Assembly (NCBI RefSeq): GCF_000829905.1
Contig: NZ_CDPP01000003.1
Coordinates: 310,001-374,000, forward strand
Source: Beduini massiliensis
GTDB taxonomy: Bacteria; Bacillota_I; Bacilli_A; Erysipelotrichales; Coprobacillaceae
Length of the DNA: 64,000 bases
Direction: 5' to 3'
Shown: one piece after another, positions 56,921 to 64,000 of the stretch
Layout of the letters: every line of letters begins with the position of its first letter
Position numbering within the stretch: the stretch's first letter is position 1
Notes under the pieces: generated by a model
The model's input: the letters and a program-made list of their open reading frames with translations, nothing else
The model's database searches: none
What the model was told of the DNA's origin: nothing
Translations under genes and position numbers: made by a program

Positions 56921-58994
56921 TAAGATATAAAGTTTCAAATGACGGAATAGGGAGAGGCTTAGAAAAATAATAGCCTTGAATCAGATGACATGGCGAATGA
57001 CGTAAAAATTCTACTTGCTCCCTTGTTTCAATCCCTTCGGCAATTGTAGTCATTTGTAAAGCCTTCGCCATTTCCAGCATACTTTGAATGATGATATTCT
57101 CTTTCTTATTTTCCATCTTCTGCGAAGAAAAGAAGGCTTTATCTAGTTTGATAGAATCGACATTTATGTTTTTAAGTGTATTCAAACTTGAATAACCACT
57201 GCCAAAATCATCCATTGAACAGGTAAACCCTGCTTCATGAATCTTATCAATAATGGACATAAAAGCTTGTGGATTTTCAAATACCATTGTTTCGGTTAAT
57301 TCAATTTCCAAATATTGAGATGGAACCTGATAGTCATCTCGAATTTCTTTATAGCGCTTTATAAAGTCCTTATTTTTAAAGTGAAGACGTGACATATTGA
57401 CAGAAATAGGAATTAACGAGTGTCCTTCTTTTAACCAGCGAGCTAACAGTTGACATACATTTTCAAATACAAAGAGATCCAGCTGAATAATGAAGCCGTT
57501 TGATTCAAATAAAGGAATAAAATCATTAGGTGGAATCAGACCATATTGCGGGTCATTCCAACGAATCAAAGCTTCGGCTCCGGCGATTGTATTGGTTTCA
57601 ACCTCATACTTAGGCTGAAGATAGACTTCAAATTCCTTGTTTTTTAAAGCCTCTCGCATTCTATTTTCAATATTTTTTTCATCTAGCATCTGGGTACGAA
57701 TCGTATCCGTATAGTAATGATAAAGACACATCCCTTCTTTTATAGAATCATTATTTTTGAGAGCGGCATGGGCATAGTCCTCAATTGATGTTACGGGCAT
57801 TTTTGGATCATTAATATGGTAAATACCGGCACTAAATGTCAGATAATATTTATATACGTTTTGATCATTATAGCTGTTGATATCTTGAATCATGGTGTTG
57901 AGCCGATCCTCGATAACTTTAGGTTCGATTGTTTTAAGCAAGATGACAAAATTATCGGAGAAGATACGAGTCAGACATTCCTCATCTAGCAGATGAGCTT
58001 TGATTTTACGGTAAATATAGATTAAGGCACGATCACCGGCTTCCACACCGCCAATATCATTCAACAGTTTAAATTTCTGCAAGTTCAGCCAGATGACACT
58101 GTAAGTACCCGAAACAGCAGAACGAATGCGCTCACCGGCTGCTAAATCGAATTTGCGGCGATTAAATCCTTTGGTGATTTCATCCGAGAAAGCTAATGTA
58201 TGCAAGGTTTGATTATATTCTTCCAGCTGTTTGTTTTTCTTGGTAATCTCCGTTACATCGGTATAAATGAGCAAATAAACCGGATCATTATCGACCCAAT
58301 CAATACATTGTGCATGAATCTTTAAAAAGCATTGTTCTTTGCTGTGATTTGTCGGCGAGATAGTAAAGGCAGCGTTTTTCCCTTGTCTTAACAAAGGCAA
58401 AACTTCAATCACTTCATGTAATGCTTCACTTGTTTTTAAATCTTCAAGATGAAAAGAACGTTTTTGATTAAAGAAGTCATAAAAGCTTTGATTTCCATCC
58501 AAGAAACTAAGAGAATCTTTGGTAAGACGATACTTAGCAATAAGACCGGGGAAATTATCCTGTATCACATCTTTTTCAATTTTTGTCTGCATCACGCTGG
58601 TCATATCACTCATGATTGAATAAGAAATCTGAGAGCCATTGACATACTCATCAATAAAGACAGCAGTAATGCGAATCCATAATTTTGTCCCATTCTTATG
58701 TTTCATTCGACCAATATATTCATAGCCGCCCTTATTGTTTTCTAAGGCATCGATGACAACTGCACAAAGGTTATTCCATTCATCGGGGCTATCTTTAAAA
58801 AATAGATCGGGACGATTATGGAAGCGACGCTCATATTCTTCTTTTGTATAGCCAAAGAGTTCATAATACCGATCATTGGCAGCGACCAAAGTAAAGTGTT
58901 CATCTAATAAATGCTTGCTGACACTGGCATTTAGCCCCTCCATCAGATATTGATATTCTAAATCTTTGGATAATTTTGCGGGTTGTTGGTCCAT
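56913..58994 (-). CDS. PAS-GGDEF-EAL protein, degenerate GGDEF, likely c-di-GMP phosphodiesterase
   Basis: A 693-residue cyclic-di-GMP protein without membrane segments. Residues 25-130 and about 150-260 look like PAS sensor domains (NDRYYELFGYTKEEYERR, YIGRMKHKNGTKLWIRI). The GGDEF domain (about 270-420) has FSDNF where GGDEF should be, so cyclase activity is unlikely. The EAL domain is intact: AEALIRWNDPQYGLIPPNDF, LEIELTETMVFENP, MDDFGSGYSSLNTL, SIKLDKAFF and TIAEGIETREQVEF. It probably hydrolyses c-di-GMP, with the dead GGDEF as a possible GTP sensor. The start follows GGAGGGAACAGC. Confidence 0.92.
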   Translation of the reverse strand: MDQQPAKLSKDLEYQYLMEGLNASVSKHLLDEHFTLVAANDRYYELFGYTKEEYERRFHNRPDLFFKDSPDEWNNLCAVVIDALENNKGGYEYIGRMKHKNGTKLWIRITAVFIDEYVNGSQISYSIMSDMTSVMQTKIEKDVIQDNFPGLIAKYRLTKDSLSFLDGNQSFYDFFNQKRSFHLEDLKTSEALHEVIEVLPLLRQGKNAAFTISPTNHSKEQCFLKIHAQCIDWVDNDPVYLLIYTDVTEITKKNKQLEEYNQTLHTLAFSDEITKGFNRRKFDLAAGERIRSAVSGTYSVIWLNLQKFKLLNDIGGVEAGDRALIYIYRKIKAHLLDEECLTRIFSDNFVILLKTIEPKVIEDRLNTMIQDINSYNDQNVYKYYLTFSAGIYHINDPKMPVTSIEDYAHAALKNNDSIKEGMCLYHYYTDTIRTQMLDEKNIENRMREALKNKEFEVYLQPKYEVETNTIAGAEALIRWNDPQYGLIPPNDFIPLFESNGFIIQLDLFVFENVCQLLARWLKEGHSLIPISVNMSRLHFKNKDFIKRYKEIRDDYQVPSQYLEIELTETMVFENPQAFMSIIDKIHEAGFTCSMDDFGSGYSSLNTLKNINVDSIKLDKAFFSSQKMENKKENIIIQSMLEMAKALQMTTIAEGIETREQVEFLRHSPCHLIQGYYFSKPLPIPSFETLYLKK

Positions 58995-59123
58995 GCTGTT
59001 CCCTCCTTGCTTATTATCATATTATAACACTTTTTATAGGTCGGAGATATGGTTTTAAAGGGAGTTTACAATTTTAGCGGAATGTTCGTATTTGGATCAA
59101 CTTTGTTTTTTTATGATCAAGAA

Positions 59124-59152
59124 TTGCGTGCGGAGAAGAATTTGTTTATAAT
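59124..59152 (+). promoter_or_regulatory. Promoter of coaE-dnaB-dnaI
   Basis: TTGCGT (59124-59129), a 17-base spacer and TATAAT (59147-59152), just before the ribosome site of coaE. Confidence 0.7.
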
Positions 59153-59173
59153 GTAGAAAATGGTGGTGAGAAG

Positions 59174-59773
59174 ATGATTATAGGAATTACCGGTGGGATC
59201 GCATCAGGGAAGAGTACGGTGAGTCAATATTTAAAAGAGAATGGTTTTTTGGTAGTGGATGCCGACCAGTTATCAAAAGATGCCTTAACAGTGGATAAGC
59301 GTTGTATTTTGCAGGTACGCAAGCTGTTTGACTGTATGGACGAAGCAGGGAATATCGATCGGGCAAAATTAGGTACTATCATCTTTAATGATAAACAAGC
59401 TCAGACACAGTTGGAGGGCATTGTTCATCCTTATGTTATCAATAAGATGAAAGAAGCCATTCAAAACAGTAAAGAAGAATGGCTGTTTTTAGATATTCCT
59501 TTACTTTATGAAGCTCACTTAGAATATTTATGTGATCACATTGTAGTGGTATATGTCGATGAACAGGTACAGTTAGAACGTTTGCTTAAACGCAATGCTT
59601 TATCCATCACAGAGGCTAAGGCACGCATTCATGCGCAAATGCCATTAATAGAAAAAAAGCAAAAAGCAAATTATATTATAGATAATAATGGAAGCCGAGA
59701 AGATCTGATCAGACAAGCGGATCAATTTATTCAAGGGCTAAAGAAAGGAGAGATTCAATGGGAGAACTATTAA
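59174..59773 (+). CDS. coaE: Dephospho-CoA kinase
   Basis: Performs the last step of coenzyme A synthesis, phosphorylating dephospho-CoA. The 199 residues start with the P-loop IIGITGGIASGKSTVSQYL, then VVDADQLSKDAL (substrate Asp), LFLDIPLLYEA and the lid region LLKRNALSITEAKARI. It overlaps dnaB by 16 bases. A coaE-dnaB-dnaI order, often after mutM, is common in Bacillota. Confidence 0.96.
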   Translation: MIIGITGGIASGKSTVSQYLKENGFLVVDADQLSKDALTVDKRCILQVRKLFDCMDEAGNIDRAKLGTIIFNDKQAQTQLEGIVHPYVINKMKEAIQNSKEEWLFLDIPLLYEAHLEYLCDHIVVVYVDEQVQLERLLKRNALSITEAKARIHAQMPLIEKKQKANYIIDNNGSREDLIRQADQFIQGLKKGEIQWENY

Positions 59774-61050
59774 GCTGCGATCGCTATCAGGTATATGCGA
59801 TGGGACAGTTATCACCGCTTTCTTACAGTGTCTTATCACAGCTTTACCAGCCCTTAGTTGGGGCGAAAGCTTATGGGCTGTATATGTATTTATATTCTGA
59901 AGTGGATGTGATGAAAATGCTGTCGATTGAATCCAATCATAGCCGCATTTCTTCTTATACATCATTATCTTTGCATCAGATTAAAGAAAATATGAAAAAA
60001 CTGGAAGCCATTGGTCTGGTAAAAAGCTATATTCGCTATGAATCTGAGATGACGAAATATCTTTATGAATTGTTAATGCCGATGAATCCGCAGCAGTTCT
60101 TTCAAAATGATCTGTTGAATGTACTGCTTTATCGCACCTTGGGTTCATTAGAATATGATAAGACACGTTTTTTATTCCGTCTGCCGGAAATTGACTTGAA
60201 CGGTTATGATGAAGTGACTGCTAATTTTGAAGAGGTTTTCTTTATTGATGAAACCTCTACAGAAGGGTCACAAATTCTAAAGTATAAAGGCAACTATCGT
60301 AAAGAAGAAAGCAAGACACCGGTGATCGATTATCCGTTGGACCTTTTCTACAAACAGCTTCAAGAGCTGCAAGTGAGACGAAAATGGATCACCCCGGCTG
60401 TAGAAACAAAAGTGAAGCAATTAGGAGTCGCTTATCATATCAGCGGTCAGCAGATGGCACAATTGGTGTATGATGCGATGGATCATGAACGCATCAATTT
60501 AGATGTTTTAGCCAAGAAAGTAAGAGATTATAATGATTTGGAATCACCACGCAGCTTCAATCGTATCTATCACCAGCAGCCTATTCAATTTTCTTCTTCA
60601 AATCAAGCAGATAATGCGAAATCACGCCATATTTTACAGTTGGAAACATGGTCCCCTTATAAATTGATTGAAAAGAAACAGGGGGGGAAACCGGTACGCA
60701 GAGATTTAGCTATTATTGAAAAACTGATGGTGGATCTTAATTTGGAACCGGGCGTGGTCAATGTTTTGCTGGAATTGACATGGTCACAAAACGATGAGCG
60801 TATTTCACGTGATTTCGTTGAATCCATTGGTGCTACTTGGAAACGAAAAAATATTCACACTGTGCAGCAGGCAATGCAGGAAGCTAAAAATTATATTCGT
60901 TATAAAAATAAAAATAATCAGGATATCACGCCGGAATGGTTTAAAGATCAGCAGGCAGAAAAGAAACTGCAAGCCGTAAAAGAAGATCAGCATCAAGAAG
61001 AAAATGACATCTCTGATGAAGAACTACGTGCATTGCTTAAAAGTATTTAA
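59758..61050 (+). CDS. dnaB: Replication initiation and membrane attachment protein DnaB
   Basis: The Bacillota DnaB (unrelated to the E. coli helicase), which helps DnaI load the replicative helicase at the origin and after repair. At 430 residues it has an N-terminal winged-helix region (PLVGAKAYGLYMYLYSEVDV, SLHQIKENMKKLEAIGLVKS) and a C-terminal DnaB_2 domain (LTWSQNDERISRDFVESIG, IHTVQQAMQEAKNYI). The end is acidic. The start follows GAAAGGAGAGATTCA inside coaE. Confidence 0.93.
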   Translation: MGELLSCDRYQVYAMGQLSPLSYSVLSQLYQPLVGAKAYGLYMYLYSEVDVMKMLSIESNHSRISSYTSLSLHQIKENMKKLEAIGLVKSYIRYESEMTKYLYELLMPMNPQQFFQNDLLNVLLYRTLGSLEYDKTRFLFRLPEIDLNGYDEVTANFEEVFFIDETSTEGSQILKYKGNYRKEESKTPVIDYPLDLFYKQLQELQVRRKWITPAVETKVKQLGVAYHISGQQMAQLVYDAMDHERINLDVLAKKVRDYNDLESPRSFNRIYHQQPIQFSSSNQADNAKSRHILQLETWSPYKLIEKKQGGKPVRRDLAIIEKLMVDLNLEPGVVNVLLELTWSQNDERISRDFVESIGATWKRKNIHTVQQAMQEAKNYIRYKNKNNQDITPEWFKDQQAEKKLQAVKEDQHQEENDISDEELRALLKSI

Positions 61051-61062
61051 TAAGGAGGACCT

Positions 61063-61962
61063 ATGAAAAAATTAAGTGAGGCAGTAAAACTGCCCAGTGA
61101 AATCAATAGGATGAAAAAAGAAAACTTAGATGCCCTATGTCAGGATTCATTAATTCAGTCTTTCATGCAGAAGTATCAGTTGAAAAGAAGCATGATGGAT
61201 GATTATTGGATCGAATTAATCAATTATTACGAAGATAAAGAAATATGCAGTCGTTGTCCGGGAATTGAACAATGTCCTAAAAATACAATCGGTTATCAAA
61301 TGTCATTGCAGTTTGAAAATCAGCGTGTGGCTTTAAGCATGCATCCTTGCACCAAAGAGGCAGTCCGTCAGCTAAAACGCAGCACATTAGAGTTAATTGA
61401 ACCTTGCAATATGCCAAAATCTATTTTTGATATTCCTTTGGATGAATTAGAATTGACCGGGCGTAAGGATGTATTACTGTTTTGTCAGAAACTGGCTCAG
61501 AATTTGGGAAGTAATGGGCTTTATTTATACGGACCGATTCAAAACGGAAAAACAACAATCATGGCGGCACTGATTTATCGATTTGCTTTAAAAAAGATTC
61601 CTTGTGGGTTTGTCAATGTGCCGGGACTGATTGCAGAATTAAAAGAGCAGTTTTCTTATAATGATGGGAAATCCGATCTTATGCATCAGTTAAAAAGTGT
61701 TGATGTTTTGGTGCTGGATGATATCGGCGGCGAGAATGTGACAGCGTGGTCTCGTGATGAAGTATTAAGTGCGATTATTAATGAGCGTGCTTTACGAAAA
61801 CTGCCGACCTTTTTTACCAGTGTTTACAGTTTAGAGGAATTAAAAAAATATTATGTTTTATCTAAGCAAAAAGGGGATACAATTAAAGTAGAGCGATTAA
61901 TTGAAAAAATGAAAGCGGTTAGCATGATTATGGAGTTAAAATCAGCTAAATTTAATATGTGA
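61063..61962 (+). CDS. dnaI: Primosomal protein DnaI (helicase loader)
   Basis: An AAA+ ATPase that loads the replicative helicase. Of 299 residues, the N-terminal zinc-binding part has CSRCPGIEQCPKNTIGYQ; the AAA+ part has Walker A LYGPIQNGKTT, Walker B VLVLDDIGGEN and sensor FFTSVYSLEEL. The first Walker A position usual in the family (PGxGKT) reads PIQNGKT, still with the essential GKT. It starts 12 bases after dnaB with AAGGAGG. Confidence 0.95.
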   Translation: MKKLSEAVKLPSEINRMKKENLDALCQDSLIQSFMQKYQLKRSMMDDYWIELINYYEDKEICSRCPGIEQCPKNTIGYQMSLQFENQRVALSMHPCTKEAVRQLKRSTLELIEPCNMPKSIFDIPLDELELTGRKDVLLFCQKLAQNLGSNGLYLYGPIQNGKTTIMAALIYRFALKKIPCGFVNVPGLIAELKEQFSYNDGKSDLMHQLKSVDVLVLDDIGGENVTAWSRDEVLSAIINERALRKLPTFFTSVYSLEELKKYYVLSKQKGDTIKVERLIEKMKAVSMIMELKSAKFNM

Positions 61963-61978
61963 AATTATTATTTAGATG

Positions 61979-62006
61979 TTGAAAAATAGAAAAATCATGA
62001 TAAAAT
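61979..62006 (+). promoter_or_regulatory. Promoter of pfkA-pyk
   Basis: TTGAAA (61979-61984), a 16-base spacer and TGA-TAAAAT (62001-62006), an extended -10. Confidence 0.55.
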
Positions 62007-62040
62007 ATCAATGGATTGAAGAACTTAATGAGGTGAACAG

Positions 62041-62994
62041 ATGATAAAAAAAGTGGCAGTTTTAACTTCCGGGGGAGATGCTCCGGGAATGAACAGTGTC
62101 ATCCACGCCATATGTCTTCGATGTGAGAAATTAAACATTGAGCTAATTGGAGTGATTGGCGGGTTTAAAGGATTGTACGAAGGACATTTTGTGAAACTAC
62201 ATAGTGATAAGACAAGTCAAAGCGCCTCAATGGGGGGAACAATCCTAAAATCTTCACGCTTTATAGAATTTAAACAAACAGAGTATGTGGAAGCAGCGGT
62301 TCAAAAAGCCCGTGAAGCGGGTATTGATGGTGTGATTGTCATCGGCGGTGACGGAAGCTATTTAGGTGCTCTTGCTTTAGCCAAAGCGAAAATGCCGACA
62401 ATCGGTGTACCGGGAACCATTGACAACGATATTTCGGGGACTCAGTTTACGATTGGCTTTGACAGTGCCTTCAATACGATTGTGCATTGCATTGATCAAT
62501 TGAAAGATACGATTCGCAGTCATAAACGCTGTCTGCTTGTAGAAGTAATGGGACGCCATTGCAGTGATCTTGCTGTATATGGAGCGATTTCGGGCAATGT
62601 TGACGCAGTGATTACCGCAGAAACAAACATAAATGAAATGGCATTGAAAGATCTTATTATTGATTCGATAAAACGTAAAGATGAATGCATGATCATAGTG
62701 AGCGAAAATGTTTTAAATGTGCATGATCTGGCGGCACGCTTGGAAGAATTATCCGGAGTAGAATGTCGTGGAAGTGTTCTGGGATATCTTCAACGAGGAG
62801 GAACTCCAAGTGCACGCGATCGTTTGTTGGCAGTTCGCTGCGGTTTATGTGCTGTCGATGCTTTAAATGATGGCAAAAGCGGAGAATGTACGTGTTTAAA
62901 AGATGAAATGATTATGTTATTACCGATAGAAAAAGCATTAAGCGAAAACTATCACAATTCGTATATTCACGAAGAATATCAAAAACTTCGTTAA
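62041..62994 (+). CDS. pfkA: 6-phosphofructokinase
   Basis: ATP-dependent phosphorylation of fructose-6-phosphate, the committed step of glycolysis. The 317 residues show LTSGGDAPGMNSVIHA (ATP site), IGGDGSYLGA, PGTIDNDISGTQFTIGFDSA (catalytic Asp in TIDND), EVMGRHCSDLA and LGYLQRGGTPSARDR. The length is standard for bacterial PfkA. It starts after GAGGTGAACAG, and pyk follows 31 bases downstream with no terminator between, the usual pfkA-pyk operon. Confidence 0.96.
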   Translation: MIKKVAVLTSGGDAPGMNSVIHAICLRCEKLNIELIGVIGGFKGLYEGHFVKLHSDKTSQSASMGGTILKSSRFIEFKQTEYVEAAVQKAREAGIDGVIVIGGDGSYLGALALAKAKMPTIGVPGTIDNDISGTQFTIGFDSAFNTIVHCIDQLKDTIRSHKRCLLVEVMGRHCSDLAVYGAISGNVDAVITAETNINEMALKDLIIDSIKRKDECMIIVSENVLNVHDLAARLEELSGVECRGSVLGYLQRGGTPSARDRLLAVRCGLCAVDALNDGKSGECTCLKDEMIMLLPIEKALSENYHNSYIHEEYQKLR

Positions 62995-63025
62995 TATAAA
63001 GCTAAAATAAAAAGGAGAAAAAGAA

Positions 63026-64000
63026 ATGCAACCTATTAAAAAAACTAAAATGGTATGTACGATTGGTCCTGCTTCAGAACCAAGAGAAATTTTAGAAAGC
63101 TTAATCGATGCTGGGATGAACGTTATGCGTTTAAACTTCTCACATGGAGATTTCGACGAACATGGCGGACGTATTAAAACCGTAAAAGCAATTAAGGCTG
63201 AAACTGGAAAAGAATGTGCTATTTTATTAGATACAAAAGGGCCGGAAATCAGAACGGGAGATTTCGAAGGTGGCGTAGCCCAATTCAAAAAAGGTCAAAC
63301 TTCTGTTGTATGTTTTGAAGATATTGAAGGAACAAGTGATCGTTTCTCAATTTCTTATAAAGGGTTATACCAAGATGTTATCCCTGGTGGCATCATCTTA
63401 GTTAATGACGGACAAGTGGAATTACGTGTTGAAAAAGTAGAAGGAAAAGACATCGTTACTACTTGTTTAAATGACGGAGCTGTGAAAAACAAACGTGGAA
63501 TCAACGTTCCAGGAATCAAATTAGGATTTGATTACTTATCTGAAAAAGATATCAGCGATATCACTTTTGGATGTGAACAAGGAATTAACTATGTAGCGGC
63601 TTCATTCGTAAGACGTGCTGATGATGTAAAACAAGTAAGAGCATTACTAGACAAAAACGGACGTCCTGACGTTCAAATCATCGCTAAGATCGAAAACAGC
63701 GAAGGTGTTGAAAACATGGATGAAATCTTAGAAGTTGCAGACGGAATCATGGTTGCTCGTGGTGACCTTGGTGTAGAAGTTCCTGCAGAAGATGTTCCAT
63801 TAATTCAAAAAGAATTAATCAGAAAATGTAATGCTGTGGGGAAAGTCGTTATTACAGCTACACAAATGTTGGAAAGTATGCAAATGAATCCAAGACCAAC
63901 ACGTGCAGAAGTATCAGACGTTGCCAATGCAATCTTTGATGGTAGTGATGCCGTGATGTTATCTGGAGAATCTGCTCAAGGAAATTATCCATTGGAAGCA
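63026..64000 (+). CDS. pyk: Pyruvate kinase, N-terminal part (runs off window)
   Basis: Transfers phosphate from phosphoenolpyruvate to ADP. The frame is open from ATG 63026 to the window end, 325 codons of a protein usually of about 470-590. It begins [20 protein letters not shown], then [34 protein letters not shown] (start of the inserted B domain), [18 protein letters not shown] and [14 protein letters not shown]. The catalytic barrel residues seen so far are normal. The start follows AAAGGAGAAAAAGAA. Confidence 0.96.
   Translation, partial: MQPIKKTKMVCTIGPASEPREILESLIDAGMNVMRLNFSHGDFDEHGGRIKTVKAIKAETGKECAILLDTKGPEIRTGDFEGGVAQFKKGQTSVVCFEDIEGTSDRFSISYKGLYQDVIPGGIILVNDGQVELRVEKVEGKDIVTTCLNDGAVKNKRGINVPGIKLGFDYLSEKDISDITFGCEQGINYVAASFVRRADDVKQVRALLDKNGRPDVQIIAKIENSEGVENMDEILEVADGIMVARGDLGVEVPAEDVPLIQKELIRKCNAVGKVVITATQMLESMQMNPRPTRAEVSDVANAIFDGSDAVMLSGESAQGNYPLEA

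Overview
The window is chromosomal DNA from a low-GC Gram-positive bacterium (Bacillota). The DnaB/DnaI helicase-loading pair, EzrA, long-form Hpf, a T-box on leuS, a SAM-I riboswitch on metK, CcpA-type cre sites and a complete Rnf operon all point that way. Gene order and content suggest an anaerobic gut lineage near Erysipelotrichia; that placement is an inference and no 16S gene is present.

Layout. 1-600: seven tRNA genes on the minus strand behind one promoter. 0.7-12.9 kb: core genes (pgi, S1-domain protein, NifU-like scaffold, MarR regulator, metK with SAM riboswitch and an upstream small ORF, hpf, a YhcC-type radical SAM protein, two fused ABC transporters, leuS with T-box). 12.9-14.33 kb: a small cassette bounded by a 32-bp direct repeat of the leuS 3' end. 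It holds an Abi_2/AbiF-type HEPN protein between two copies of a structured RNA, each copy with its own promoter and terminator. 14.5-29.8 kb: accessory metabolic region with an XRE regulator, MATE, DMT, SemiSWEET and two paralogous MFS transporters, HAD phosphatase, aldo/keto reductases, SDR, a YqhD-like dehydrogenase lacking its metal ligands, a flavodoxin-like reductase and two paralogous RpiR regulators. A palindromic motif (TGTAAAT-N3-ATTTACA) recurs in its intergenic spaces. 29.8-39.1 kb: core genes (DarA-like PII protein, EEP phosphatase, rpsD, ezrA, cysteine desulfurase-thiI, yihY, a catalytically degenerate TrmA/RlmD-like protein, NusG-II protein). 39.2-49.6 kb: redox region with rnfCDGEA, a 59-codon Cys-rich membrane peptide gene and a minimal rnfB, followed by a flavoprotein-like lipoprotein, a GH31 glycosidase and apbE. 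49.7-64 kb: TSCPD protein, dnaE-polA-mutM, a PAS-GGDEF-EAL protein, coaE-dnaB-dnaI, pfkA and the 5' part of pyk.

How parts fit together. RnfD carries three extra FMN-binding domains, RnfG one, and the nearby lipoprotein two divergent ones; ApbE is the enzyme that attaches FMN to such domains. Together they suggest an Rnf complex with an extended extracytoplasmic flavin relay. In the accessory region the two RpiR regulators have motif copies upstream of their own genes and probably control the surrounding transport and oxidoreductase genes. The HEPN cassette is the best candidate for a defence or toxin-antitoxin-like system.
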